From contig NZ_LMNI01000012.1 of assembly GCF_001422925.1 (NCBI RefSeq), positions 248,345 to 312,344 of the forward strand: a stretch of DNA of 64,000 bases. Direction: 5' to 3'. The notes beneath the pieces are model-generated. The model worked only from the letters and a program-made list of their open reading frames with translations, was not told the origin of the DNA and did not search any database. Below are positions 17,196 through 26,336 of this stretch, piece after piece. This stretch comes from Microbacterium sp. Leaf288. GTDB lineage: Bacteria; Actinomycetota; Actinomycetes; Actinomycetales; Microbacteriaceae. How positions within the stretch are numbered: position 1 is the first letter of the stretch; each line of letters starts with the position of its first letter. Both the position numbers and the translations under genes were made by a program.

Positions 17196-18653
17196 TCACC
17201 AGCTGACCGGCAGCGCCTTGCCCTCTTCGTAACCGGCCGCCGACTGCAGGCCGACGCGCGCGCGGTCATGGAACTCGGCGACCGTCGACGCGCCCGCGTA
17301 CGTGAAGGAGGACCGCACGCCCGACGTGATCATGTCGAGCAGGTCCTCGAGGCCGGGGCGGAGCGGGTCGAGGTAGATCTTCGACGACGAGATGCCCTCG
17401 GCGAAGAGCTCCTTGCGGGCGAGCTCGTAAGGATCGAGACGCCCGAAGCGCTCGTGCACGGCCTTCGTCGAGGCCATGCCCCACGATTCCTTGTAGGCCC
17501 GGCCGGCGTCGTCGATCTGCAGCTCGCCGGGCGCCTCGATGGTCCCCGCGAACCACGAGCCGATCATGACGGATGCCGCACCCGCCGCCAGCGCCAGCGC
17601 GACGTCGCGCGGGTAGCGCACACCGCCGTCCGCCCACACGTGCGCCCCCATGATGCGGGCGGCCTCGGCCGTCTCGAGGACGGCGGAGAACTGCGGACGG
17701 CCGACCGCGGTCATCATGCGCGTCGTGCACATGGCGCCGGGGCCCACGCCGACCTTGAGGATGGTGGCGCCGGCGGTGACGAGGTCGTGCACGCCCTCGG
17801 CGCTGACGATGTTGCCGGCTGCGATCGGAATGCCGAGGTCGAGGTCGGCGACGGCCCGCAGCGCGCGGAGCATGCCCTCCTGGTGCCCGTGGGCGGTGTC
17901 GACGACGAGGACGTCGACGCCCGCGCCGGCAAGGGCCTTCGCCTTCGACGCGACGTCTCCGTTGATGCCGACGGCCGCGGCGACGATGAGGCGACCCGAT
18001 GCGTCGACGGCCGGGCGGTACAGCGTCGAGCGCAGTGCGCTGCGGCGCGAGAGGGTGCCGACGAGGTGCCCGTGGTGCAGCACGCACACGGTCTCGGCTT
18101 CCGCGGCGACGATCACGTCGAACGCGTGGCGCGCGCTCTCGATGTCATCGGCATCGACGGATGCTGCGCGCCCACGCGCGAGGTCACCCAGGCGTGCGTC
18201 GGGCAGGGCGGTGCCGAGCCGGGCGGCCGGGACGATGCCGAGGATCTCATCGGCGTCGACGTGACCGGACGAGGCGTCGGCGACCACGATGCCGTGCCCC
18301 TCGGTCGCGGGGAGCAGCCGCGCGGCGTCGGCGACGGTCGCATCGGGCGGCAGCACGAGCGGGGTGTCCCACGCGACCGGCTGCGCCTTGACCCAGCGGA
18401 TCGCGGCGTCGAGCTCCTGCAGCGGCATGTCCTGCGGGAGGACTCCGAGGCCGCCGCGGCGCGCCAGCGTGGCCGCGAGGCGCGCCCCCGTGACCGAGTT
18501 CATATTCGCCGAGACCAGAGGAAGGGTGGCCGTCGTGCCGTCGCCAGGAGCGAGGTCGACATCGAGGCGGCTCGTGATCGCCGAGCGCCGCGGGACGAGG
18601 AAGACGTCAGAGTAGGTCAGGTCGACGTCGGGTGTTTCGCCGTAGAACTCCAT
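17196..18653 (-). CDS. guaB1: GuaB1-family GMP reductase (IMPDH-related)
   Basis: A 485-residue TIM-barrel enzyme of the IMPDH/GMPR family with an inserted CBS pair (about residues 95-205). The active-site Cys is in GPGAMCTTRM, GGVRYPRD binds the phosphate, and the flap region follows GTIEAPGEL. The actinobacterial GuaB1 branch was long annotated as IMP dehydrogenase-related; the mycobacterial member has been shown to be a GMP reductase controlled through its CBS domains. I infer the same here. ATG 18653 is chosen over TTG 18662 because TAACCT lies 8 nt upstream. Divergent from kgd. Confidence 0.85.
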   Translation of the reverse strand: MEFYGETPDVDLTYSDVFLVPRRSAITSRLDVDLAPGDGTTATLPLVSANMNSVTGARLAATLARRGGLGVLPQDMPLQELDAAIRWVKAQPVAWDTPLVLPPDATVADAARLLPATEGHGIVVADASSGHVDADEILGIVPAARLGTALPDARLGDLARGRAASVDADDIESARHAFDVIVAAEAETVCVLHHGHLVGTLSRRSALRSTLYRPAVDASGRLIVAAAVGINGDVASKAKALAGAGVDVLVVDTAHGHQEGMLRALRAVADLDLGIPIAAGNIVSAEGVHDLVTAGATILKVGVGPGAMCTTRMMTAVGRPQFSAVLETAEAARIMGAHVWADGGVRYPRDVALALAAGAASVMIGSWFAGTIEAPGELQIDDAGRAYKESWGMASTKAVHERFGRLDPYELARKELFAEGISSSKIYLDPLRPGLEDLLDMITSGVRSSFTYAGASTVAEFHDRARVGLQSAAGYEEGKALPVSW

Positions 18654-18661
18654 GACCGCCA

Positions 18662-18667
18662 AGGTTA
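18662..18667 (-). promoter_or_regulatory. -10 box TAACCT of guaB1
   Basis: TAACCT on the minus strand ends 8 nt before ATG 18653. The spacing is slightly longer than in most other starts here. Confidence 0.4.
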
Positions 18668-18705
18668 GTGACAGTTCCTGTGCGGATAATCATGCGGGTT
18701 CTTTC

Positions 18706-18734
18706 AGGTTCGCGGCCCCGGAGGGCCCGAACCT
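18706..18734. promoter_or_regulatory. Inverted repeat between guaB1 and kgd
   Basis: AGGTTCG (18706-18712) and CGAACCT (18728-18734) are perfect arms, with a second GGCCC/GGGCC pairing inside. It lies just upstream of the kgd -10 box and could be an operator or a hairpin. Confidence 0.4.
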
Positions 18735-18750
18735 CCCGCGCAGACTGGGC

Positions 18751-18756
18751 TAGGCT
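18751..18756 (+). promoter_or_regulatory. -10 box TAGGCT of kgd
   Basis: TAGGCT lies about 75 nt upstream of the kgd GTG, so this transcript should have a leader of roughly 65-70 nt. No -35 match was seen. Confidence 0.4.
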
Positions 18757-18831
18757 TAACCGTCGTGTGTGAGGGCGGTTCGCGCCCCCCGCGCATCCCA
18801 GAACTTCACCGATGAAAGCAGGCGATTCAGC

Positions 18832-21800
18832 GTGTCGAGCCAGGTGACGGGCGTCGGGGTTTCGAACGAGGGAGAGTTCGGAGCCAACGAGTGGCTCGTC
18901 GAGGAGCTGTACGAACAGTTCAAGATCGACCGGAACTCCGTCGACAAGGCGTGGTGGCCCGTTCTCGAGGCCTACCACCCCGTCGACGGAGCAGCACCGA
19001 CCCAGGCCGCGCCCGCGGCGGCCGCGCCCGCCGCGCCCCCGGCGACGACCCCGCCGACGGCATCCGAGCCGCGTCCGGTGACGGCGCCGATCCCGGTGAT
19101 CGGCACGCAGCCGGTGGCGCGCACCACCGCGCGCCCGGCCGCGCCGCAGCCGATCCCGGCGCAGGCGCCGAAGGCACAGCCGTCGGCAGCCGACGGCGAG
19201 GCCGACGCCGATGTCGTCACGACGCTGCGCGGCATGCCGAAGGCCCTCGCCGCCAACATGGACGAGTCGCTGACCGTGCCGACGGCGACGAGCGTGCGCA
19301 CGGTGCCGGCGAAGCTGATGATCGACAACCGCATCGTCATCAACAACCACATGTCGCGCACGCGCGGCGGCAAGGTGAGCTTCACGCACCTCATCGGGTG
19401 GGCGATCATCCAGGCGCTCAAGGAGTTCCCGAGCCAGAACGTGTTCTACGCCGAGGTCGACGGCAAGCCGTCGCTCGTCGCGCCCGCGCACATCAACCTC
19501 GGCATCGCGATCGACCTCCCGAAGCCCGACGGCACCCGCGCTCTCCTCGTTCCGAGCATCAAGCGCGCCGAGCAGCTGACGTTCAACGAGTACCTCACCA
19601 CTTACGAGGACCTGGTCACGCGTGCACGCGGCAACAAGCTCACCGCGGCCGACTTCCAGGGCACCACGATCTCGCTGACCAACCCCGGCGGCATCGGCAC
19701 GGTGCACTCCGTGCCGCGGCTCATGAAGGGCCAGGGCTGCATCGTCGGCGCCGGCGCCCTCGAGTACCCCGCCGAGTTCCAGGGCGCGAGCGACAAGACG
19801 CTCAACGAGCTCGCGATCGGCAAGACGATCACGCTGACGAGCACCTACGACCACCGCGTCATCCAGGGTGCCGGGTCGGGCGAGTTCCTCAAGAAGGTGC
19901 ACGAGCTGCTCATCGGGCAGCGCAGCTTCTACGAGGACATCTTCGCCGCGCTGCGCATCCCGTATGCGCCGATCCACTGGGCGTCCGACATCAACGTCGA
20001 CCTCGCCGAGCGCGTCGACAAGACCGCGCGCGTGCAGGAGCTCATCAACTCGTTCCGGGTGCGCGGTCACCTCATGGCCGACATCGACCCGCTCCAGTAC
20101 CAGCAGCGCACGCACCCCGACCTCGAGATCGAGCAGCACGGCCTCACGTTCTGGGACCTCGACCGCGAGTTCGTCACCGGCGGCTTCGGCGGCAAGCGCC
20201 AGATGAAGCTCCGCGACATCCTCGGCGTGCTGCGCGACTCGTACTGCCGCACCATCGGCATCGAGTACATGCACATCCAGGACCCGACGCAGCGCGCGTG
20301 GTTCCAGGAGAACGTCGAGGTCAAGTACCAGAAGCCCGGGCACGACGAGCAGCTGCGCATCCTCGACAAGCTGAACCAGGCCGAGGCGTTCGAGACGTTC
20401 CTGCAGACGAAGTACGTCGGCCAGAAGCGCTTCAGCCTCGAGGGTGGCGAGTCGCTGATCCCCCTCCTCGACGAGATCCTGCAGGGCGCGGCCCAGGCGG
20501 GCCTCGACGGTGCTGCGATCGGCATGGCGCACCGCGGTCGCCTCAATGTGCTGACGAACATCGCCGGCAAGACGTACGGCCAGGTGTTCCGCGAGTTCGA
20601 GGGCTCCGTCGCGATCGGCTCGAAGAGCGGGTCGGGCGACGTCAAGTACCACCTCGGCACCGAGGGCACGTTCGTCGCCGACAACGAGTCCGAGCTGCCG
20701 GTGTACCTCGCCGCGAACCCGTCGCACCTCGAGACCGTCGACGGCGTGCTCGAGGGCATCGTCCGCGCGAAGCAGGACCGCAAGCCCATCGGCACGTTCA
20801 CATGGCTGCCGATCCTCGTCCACGGCGACGCGGCCTTCTCCGGCCAGGGCGTCGTCGTCGAGACGCTGCAGATGTCGCAGCTGCGCGGTTACCGCACCGG
20901 CGGCACCGTCCACGTGGTCGTCAACAACCAGGTCGGCTTCACCACGACGCCGACCGACGCCCGCACCTCGGTGTACGCGACCGACGTCGCCAAGACGATC
21001 CAAGCGCCGATCTTCCACGTGAACGGCGACGACCCGGAGGCCGTCACGCGCGTGGCGCAGCTGGCCTTCGCCTACCGCGAGCGGTTCCACCGCGATGTCG
21101 TCGTAGACGTCGTCTGCTACCGCCGCCGCGGTCACAACGAGGGCGACGACCCGTCGATGACCCAGCCCCTCATGACGAACCTCATCGAGGCGAAGCGCTC
21201 CGTGCGCCGCCTCTACACCGAGGCTCTCGTCGGTCGCGGCGACATCACCGAAGAAGAGTACGAGAAGGCGAAGCAGGACTTCCAGAGCCGCCTCGAGATC
21301 GCGTTCGCCGAGACCCACGCGGCCGAGACCGGCTCCTCGCCGATCCTCGTGCCCGAAGCGGGCGACGTGCCGGCCGCCGGAGAGCCGGCGACCACGGGCG
21401 TCTCCCGCGAGATGGTGAACCTGATCGGCGACACGTTCGTGAACAAGCCGAACGGCTTCACGGTCCACGCCAAGCTGCAGCAGCTGCTCGACAAGCGGCT
21501 CGACATGAGCCGCAACGGCTCGATCGACTGGGGCTTCGGCGAGCTGCTGGCCTTCGGCTCGCTGCTGCTCGAGAAGACCAACGTGCGTCTCGCGGGTCAG
21601 GACTCGCGTCGCGGCACCTTCGTGCAGCGCCACGCCGTGCTGCACGATCGCGCGAACGGCCAGGAGTGGATCCCGCTCACGAACCTCAGCGAGGACCAGG
21701 GGCGCTTCTACGTCTACGACTCGCTGCTGAGCGAGTACGCGGCGATGGCGTTCGAGTACGGCTACTCGGTCGAGCGCGCCGACTCGCTCGTGCTGTGGGA

Positions 21801-22545
21801 GGCCCAGTTCGGCGACTTCGCCAACGGCGCCCAGTCGGTCATCGATGAGTACATCTCGGCTGCCGACCAGAAGTGGGGCCAGCAGTCGAGCGTCGTGCTG
21901 CTGCTCCCCCACGGCTACGAGGGTCAGGGACCCGACCACTCGTCGGCACGCATCGAGCGGTACCTGCAGATGTGCGCGCAGGACAACATGACCGTCGCGC
22001 GCCCGTCGACCCCGGCGTCGTACTTCCACCTGCTGCGCCGCCAGGCGTACGCGCGTCCGCGCCGCCCGCTGATCGTCTTCACCCCGAAGGCGATGCTGCG
22101 CCTGCGCGGCGCGACGAGCCCGGTCGAGGACTTCCTCACCGGCCGCTTCGAACCGGTGATCGACGACAACCGCGGTCTCGACAAGTCGGCGGTCAAGCGC
22201 GTGCTGCTGCACGCCGGCAAGATCCACTGGGATCTGCGCGCCGAGCTCGACAAGAACCCGAACCCCGAGATCGCCCTGGTGCGCCTGGAGCAGTACTACC
22301 CGGCCCCCATCGACGAGCTCAACGCCGTCATCGACGCCTACCCGAACGCCGAACTGGTGTGGGTGCAGGACGAGCCCGAGAACCAGGGCGCATGGCCCTT
22401 CATCGCCCTCGAGGTCGTGAAGAACCTCAACGGTCGCACCATCAGCCGCGTCTCGCGCGCGTCGGCGGCGTCGACCGCGACCGGTTCGCCGAAGGTGCAC
22501 GCCGCCGAGCAGGCTGCGATCATGCAGCAGGCGCTCACGCTGTAA
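18832..22545 (+). CDS. kgd: Multifunctional 2-oxoglutarate decarboxylase/dehydrogenase (E1-E2 fusion)
   Basis: A 1237-residue TCA-cycle enzyme of the actinobacterial Kgd/OdhA/SucA type. The N-terminal 40 residues (ANEWLVEELYEQFKI) are the E1 N-terminal helix. A Pro/Ala-rich linker (about 50-120) replaces any lipoyl domain. An E2-type succinyltransferase core spans about 125-360 and ends at YDHRVIQGAGSGE, with Gln where E2 enzymes usually have Asp in HxxxDG. The thiamine-diphosphate E1 part follows (about 375-1237) with GDAAFSGQG, NNQVGFTT and CYRRRGHNEGDDPS. In relatives, activity is restrained by an FHA protein (GarA/OdhI), not encoded here. GTG 18832 is the family-like start. Confidence 0.95.
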   Translation: MSSQVTGVGVSNEGEFGANEWLVEELYEQFKIDRNSVDKAWWPVLEAYHPVDGAAPTQAAPAAAAPAAPPATTPPTASEPRPVTAPIPVIGTQPVARTTARPAAPQPIPAQAPKAQPSAADGEADADVVTTLRGMPKALAANMDESLTVPTATSVRTVPAKLMIDNRIVINNHMSRTRGGKVSFTHLIGWAIIQALKEFPSQNVFYAEVDGKPSLVAPAHINLGIAIDLPKPDGTRALLVPSIKRAEQLTFNEYLTTYEDLVTRARGNKLTAADFQGTTISLTNPGGIGTVHSVPRLMKGQGCIVGAGALEYPAEFQGASDKTLNELAIGKTITLTSTYDHRVIQGAGSGEFLKKVHELLIGQRSFYEDIFAALRIPYAPIHWASDINVDLAERVDKTARVQELINSFRVRGHLMADIDPLQYQQRTHPDLEIEQHGLTFWDLDREFVTGGFGGKRQMKLRDILGVLRDSYCRTIGIEYMHIQDPTQRAWFQENVEVKYQKPGHDEQLRILDKLNQAEAFETFLQTKYVGQKRFSLEGGESLIPLLDEILQGAAQAGLDGAAIGMAHRGRLNVLTNIAGKTYGQVFREFEGSVAIGSKSGSGDVKYHLGTEGTFVADNESELPVYLAANPSHLETVDGVLEGIVRAKQDRKPIGTFTWLPILVHGDAAFSGQGVVVETLQMSQLRGYRTGGTVHVVVNNQVGFTTTPTDARTSVYATDVAKTIQAPIFHVNGDDPEAVTRVAQLAFAYRERFHRDVVVDVVCYRRRGHNEGDDPSMTQPLMTNLIEAKRSVRRLYTEALVGRGDITEEEYEKAKQDFQSRLEIAFAETHAAETGSSPILVPEAGDVPAAGEPATTGVSREMVNLIGDTFVNKPNGFTVHAKLQQLLDKRLDMSRNGSIDWGFGELLAFGSLLLEKTNVRLAGQDSRRGTFVQRHAVLHDRANGQEWIPLTNLSEDQGRFYVYDSLLSEYAAMAFEYGYSVERADSLVLWEAQFGDFANGAQSVIDEYISAADQKWGQQSSVVLLLPHGYEGQGPDHSSARIERYLQMCAQDNMTVARPSTPASYFHLLRRQAYARPRRPLIVFTPKAMLRLRGATSPVEDFLTGRFEPVIDDNRGLDKSAVKRVLLHAGKIHWDLRAELDKNPNPEIALVRLEQYYPAPIDELNAVIDAYPNAELVWVQDEPENQGAWPFIALEVVKNLNGRTISRVSRASAASTATGSPKVHAAEQAAIMQQALTL

Positions 22546-22564
22546 GCGGAGCGCTCCGCCGGTC

Positions 22565-22607
22565 CGGCCCTGGAGGACTCAGCCCTGCGCTGAGGATTCC
22601 AGGGCCG
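22565..22607. terminator. Hairpin between convergent kgd and APC permease
   Basis: CGGCCCTGGA (22565-22574) pairs with TCCAGGGCCG (22598-22607), and CTCAGC/GCTGAG pairs inside. It includes the APC stop codon and follows the kgd stop, so it can act on both strands. Confidence 0.55.
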
Positions 22608-23970
22608 AACTGCGTTCTGCCGGGACCGCCGTCGTCTTCACCTCGACGATGGACCCGGGGTCTGCGGCTTCTGCTGCCACGGTCTCGCCGCCGAGCGCGA
22701 CCGCCTGCCGCGACGAGCGCCGCAGCCGCTTCCCGACCGTCACGAGGATCGCGGCGAGCGCGAGCGCGGCGGCGGGGAGCAGATTCGCTCCGGCCAGGAG
22801 CAGCAGGCCCACCGACAGGACGGCCGCGACGACCGCCATGAACCAGCCCGCCGTGAAGCGCGGCAGGATCAGCGTCGCCGCGATCATGCCGGCGGCGTAG
22901 ATCGACACCATGTTGCTGGTGTGGATGAGGATGAACGTCTGCAGGTCGCCGCCGGTCGCGAGCGCGATCGTGCAGTAGACCATCGCGATCACGAACGTCA
23001 GCATCAGGGCGCGCCGAGGCACTCCACCCGACTCGGCACCGGGCGCGAGCACCCGGGGCAGATCGCCCGACGACGCGAGCGACGCGCCCAGCTTGCCGAA
23101 CGCGGCGAGGTAGGCGTTCATCACGCCCAGCACCACGATCGCGGCGACGGCGCCGATCGCCGTCGGACCGAATCCGGGCGCCACCGCCTCGGCGAGCGAG
23201 AGCAGCGGCACGGCACCGGCGCCCGCGTCCTCGCCGAGCACGCCCACGGTCACGACCTGCAGCAGCAGGTACGCGAGCCCGGTCACGACGAGCGCGATGG
23301 CGGTGGCGATCGGGATGCTGCGGCGCGGGTCGCGGAACTCCCCCGAGATGTGCGTGCCGACCTCCCAGCCCGCGAACGCCCAGACGAAGAGGCTGATCGC
23401 CGTGCCGACGCCCGACCAGCCGTGGGGCAGGAACGGCGTGAAGCTCGACCCCTCGACGGCGGGGAAGGCCGTGGCGACGACGAAGACGACGATGCCGACG
23501 AGGAGGCCGGTGAGGACGAACTGCACCCAGCCGGCGACCCGCACACCCAGCATGTTGACGGCGAACGGCGGGATGAGGATCGCGAACACCAGGATGGGCA
23601 CGGCGACGCGGTCGATGTGCAGGATCGCGCTCAGGTACTCGGCGCCGAGGACCGCCAGCACCGGGAACCCCGCGGCCACGCCGAAGTAGAACCAGTAGCC
23701 GGTCGCGCGGGCGGCCGTGCGACCGAGCGCGCGGCGCACGTAGCTGGCGACGCCGCCCGGATCGGGGTAGCGCGCGGCCAGGGCGGCGAAGGTGCCCGCC
23801 AGCGGCACGGCGAGCACGATGACCGCCAGCACCGAGACGATGGACGCCGGACCCGCCACGTCGGCCGCGAGGCCGGGAAGCACGAGGAGCCCGGTTCCGA
23901 GCACCGACGCGATGTAGAGCGCCGTGCCCTGGACGACGCCGAGTCCGCCGTGGGTTCCGCTGTGAGTCAC
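22579..23970 (-). CDS. APC-family amino acid permease
   Basis: A 463-residue membrane transporter with about 12 transmembrane helices. The first helix has the APC substrate-loop pattern YIASVLGTGLLVLPGLAA, and FAGWEVGTHISGEFRDPRR after helix 6 is typical of APC amino acid permeases (YjeH-like branch). The substrate is unknown. The last 50 residues are a hydrophilic cytosolic tail (VAAEAADPGSIVEVKTTAV). I take GTG 23970 (VTHSGTHGG) as the start; an upstream ATG at 24042 would add 24 low-complexity residues. No neighbour suggests a pathway. Confidence 0.8.
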   Translation of the reverse strand: MTHSGTHGGLGVVQGTALYIASVLGTGLLVLPGLAADVAGPASIVSVLAVIVLAVPLAGTFAALAARYPDPGGVASYVRRALGRTAARATGYWFYFGVAAGFPVLAVLGAEYLSAILHIDRVAVPILVFAILIPPFAVNMLGVRVAGWVQFVLTGLLVGIVVFVVATAFPAVEGSSFTPFLPHGWSGVGTAISLFVWAFAGWEVGTHISGEFRDPRRSIPIATAIALVVTGLAYLLLQVVTVGVLGEDAGAGAVPLLSLAEAVAPGFGPTAIGAVAAIVVLGVMNAYLAAFGKLGASLASSGDLPRVLAPGAESGGVPRRALMLTFVIAMVYCTIALATGGDLQTFILIHTSNMVSIYAAGMIAATLILPRFTAGWFMAVVAAVLSVGLLLLAGANLLPAAALALAAILVTVGKRLRRSSRQAVALGGETVAAEAADPGSIVEVKTTAVPAERSSALESSAQG

Positions 23971-24158
23971 CGTTCCAGTGTGAGGGGGACGTGCGACACC
24001 CCGACCCGCCTGCGCCGCCGTCCTGGAGCGGATTCCTGCCAACCCGCGTACGGACGTTCCTCACACGAGGTTCTGCTCCGAGATGCGGACCGAATCAGGG
24101 CATGTCGCCCCTCACATCGGCAATGCTCCTCAACCGAGGATCGGTTGCGAGCTGCGGC

Positions 24159-25718
24159 TCAGGCCTCGATCGGCTCGACACCCGCGCGCGCGAAGGCGGC
24201 GGTGGCGGCATCCGTCGACTGCTCACGGTCGGTCTCGACGAGACCGAGGCGGGTACGCCGGTCGAGGAGGTCGGCGACGCTCAGGGCGCCCTCGACCGCG
24301 ACCCCCCACTGCAGCTCCTGGGCCGTCACGCCGCACGCGGCGGCCGGACCCTTCGGGAGGGCGGCGGCGTAGGGCGCCTCGGCACCGAACCGGCGCACCA
24401 GACGCGGCGCCGCGGCGATCTCGCCGAGACGGTGCCGCGGCCACGCGCCGACGAGCGGGATCGAACGCGTTCGCGACGGGCGGGAGGCGAACCCGGGGTC
24501 GCGCCGGATCACGGCATCGACGGCGTCCTCCGCCATCCGCCGGTACGTCGTGAGCTTGCCCCCGACGATGCTGAGCACGCCGCTGGAGGACTCGATGATC
24601 GCGTGACGGCGCGACAGGTCGCTGGTGTCGTGGTCGTCGCCGCCGGCGAGCAGCGGCCGCAGGCCGGCGAAGGTGGAGAGCACGTCGGCGCGGACGAGGG
24701 GCTCCTCCAGCACGGTGTTGACCGTGCCGAGGAGCATGTCGATCTCGGCCTCGGTCGCGTGCGCGACGTCGGGGATCGGCCCGTCGGCGGGCACGTCCGT
24801 GAGGCCGATGTAGGTGCGACCGTGCTGCGCCGGCAGAGTGAAGACGAAGCGGCTCGACGACCCGGGGACCGGCACGGTGAGCGACACGTCCGAACCGCCG
24901 AGGCGGGCCGTCGACACCACGAGGTGCGTGCCGCGGCTCGGCCGCAGGCGGACGTCGCGGTCGAGATCTCCCGCCCACACACCCGTCGCGCTCACGACGG
25001 CGCGCGCGTGCACATGGAGCGTCTCGCCCGTCACGAGGTCGCGCAGGGTCGCCTCGCGTCCGGTGACCGAGACGGCCTCGACACGGGTGAGGACGGATGC
25101 CCCGTACCCGGCGGCCGTCCGCGCGACGGCGACGACGAGCCGGGCGTCGTCGATGAGCTGTCCGTCCCAGCCCCGCACCCCGCCGCGGAGCCCCTCGGCG
25201 CGAACGGCGGGCGCGAGCGCGAGGGTGGCGTCGCGGCCGATCGGGCCGGGCGGCCGCAGCAGCGACCCGGGGGTTCCGACCGCGCGGCGCAGGCCGTCGC
25301 CGAGCTCGTAGCCCATGCCGATGTACGCACCGCGCGCGAGGTGCCCGGGGTCGTGCAGTGGCACGACCTGCGCCAGCGCGCGCGTGAGGTGCGGCGCCGT
25401 CCGGGTGAGGAGGATGTGACGCTCTGTCGCACTCTCGTGCGCGATCCCGATCTGGCCCGACGCGAGGTACCGCAGGCCGCCGTGCACGAGCTTGGAGCTG
25501 AAGCGGCTGGTGCCGTGCGCGAGGTCGTGCCGTTCGACCAGAACCGTGCGCAGGCCCCGGCTCGCGGCATCCAGCGCGATCCCGGCTCCGGTGATGCCGC
25601 CGCCGATGACGAGCACGTCGATCTCGCCGCGGTCGGCGAGTGCGTCGAGCTCGCGCGAGCGCCGGCCCGCCGAGAGCGCGGACGATCCGGGCGTGCGTCC
25701 CACGATGCGCGTCGTCAT
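24159..25718 (-). CDS. glpD: Glycerol-3-phosphate dehydrogenase, FAD-dependent
   Basis: A 519-residue flavoprotein oxidising sn-glycerol-3-phosphate to dihydroxyacetone phosphate at the membrane. The FAD-binding GGGITGAGIALDAASRGL is at about residues 38-56, followed by HDLAHGTSRFSSKLVHGGLRYL, which is diagnostic for GlpD. STFAGLRPLL and IVGGKLTTYRRMA mark the C-terminal half. The ATG overlaps the TetR stop by 4 nt, so the regulator and enzyme are co-translated. In this cluster its product, or the reverse reaction, may connect with the ADPS-like enzyme across the divergent promoter. The same gene order is found around mycobacterial glpD1. Confidence 0.92.
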   Translation of the reverse strand: MTTRIVGRTPGSSALSAGRRSRELDALADRGEIDVLVIGGGITGAGIALDAASRGLRTVLVERHDLAHGTSRFSSKLVHGGLRYLASGQIGIAHESATERHILLTRTAPHLTRALAQVVPLHDPGHLARGAYIGMGYELGDGLRRAVGTPGSLLRPPGPIGRDATLALAPAVRAEGLRGGVRGWDGQLIDDARLVVAVARTAAGYGASVLTRVEAVSVTGREATLRDLVTGETLHVHARAVVSATGVWAGDLDRDVRLRPSRGTHLVVSTARLGGSDVSLTVPVPGSSSRFVFTLPAQHGRTYIGLTDVPADGPIPDVAHATEAEIDMLLGTVNTVLEEPLVRADVLSTFAGLRPLLAGGDDHDTSDLSRRHAIIESSSGVLSIVGGKLTTYRRMAEDAVDAVIRRDPGFASRPSRTRSIPLVGAWPRHRLGEIAAAPRLVRRFGAEAPYAAALPKGPAAACGVTAQELQWGVAVEGALSVADLLDRRTRLGLVETDREQSTDAATAAFARAGVEPIEA

Positions 25719-26302
25719 CGCTGCTCCCCCACGGCCGGTGCGAGGTAGCCGCGCAGCGCGTGCACGAGTTCGGCGCGCCACGCGCCCTCGGGCAGCCACT
25801 CGGCGACGAGCGGCGCCGACTGCACCGCCGACTGCGCCACGAGCAGCACCATGGCCGCCAGCTGCGGCGGCTCGCCCGCGCGTACGAAGCCGGCACGCTG
25901 GCCCGCGGCGATGCGCCGGGCGGTCTCGGCGTGGATCGCCCGCTGGCTCGTGCCGAGCCGATCGAGGATGTACCGGGCGAACAGCTCGGGATCGGTGTCG
26001 CGGAGCCGGTCGACGAGGGGAAGACGTCGCACGCGGTCGGCGGTCTCGACGAGCAGTGCGACGAGCTCGCCGAGGTCGGCGGAATCCCCGGCCTCGGCGG
26101 GAAGCGCCGCGACGAGCTCGCGCGTCACGAGCGCGGCGAACACCGCCTGCGCGTCGGGCCAGTAGCGATAGAGCGTCTGGCGGGCGATCCCGCAGCGCCG
26201 TGCGATGTCGGAGGCCGTCGTCCGGCGGATGCCGTGCGCCAGCACCTCGGCGAGCGCGGCGTCGAGGATCGCGGTCTCGGTATCGGGCACTCCATCGGCC
26301 AT
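25715..26302 (-). CDS. TetR-family repressor of the glpD/ADPS-like cluster
   Basis: A 195-residue TetR/AcrR regulator. The N-terminal HTH is ILDAALAEVLAHGIRRTTASDIARRCGIARQTLYRYW (in parts), the usual three-helix DNA-binding domain; the C-terminal ligand-binding half is family-specific. It lies head-to-head with the ADPS-like gene across 34 nt that contain an inverted repeat overlapping both -10 boxes, so it probably represses both its own operon with glpD and the divergent operon. The inducer is unknown; a lipid or acyl-CoA would suit the neighbours. Confidence 0.85.
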   Translation of the reverse strand: MADGVPDTETAILDAALAEVLAHGIRRTTASDIARRCGIARQTLYRYWPDAQAVFAALVTRELVAALPAEAGDSADLGELVALLVETADRVRRLPLVDRLRDTDPELFARYILDRLGTSQRAIHAETARRIAAGQRAGFVRAGEPPQLAAMVLLVAQSAVQSAPLVAEWLPEGAWRAELVHALRGYLAPAVGEQR

Positions 26303-26303
26303 G

Positions 26304-26326
26304 TGACAACCATACAGAATGTGTCA
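26304..26326. promoter_or_regulatory. TetR operator overlapping divergent leaderless promoters
   Basis: TGACA (26304-26308) and TGTCA (26322-26326) form an inverted repeat in the 34 nt between the two start codons. The leftward -10 TATGGT (26309-26314, minus strand) ends 6 nt from ATG 26302. The rightward -10 CATACT (26325-26330) ends 6 nt from ATG 26337. A repressor bound here would cover both promoters. Confidence 0.6.
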
Positions 26327-26336
26327 TACTGTCGCC

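Noticed and set aside
18607-22500. A 1297-codon open frame on the minus strand opposite kgd
   Set aside because: It is the antisense shadow of kgd. Its translation is rich in Arg, Val, Asp and His without any domain, as expected from GC-rich codon bias on the other strand.
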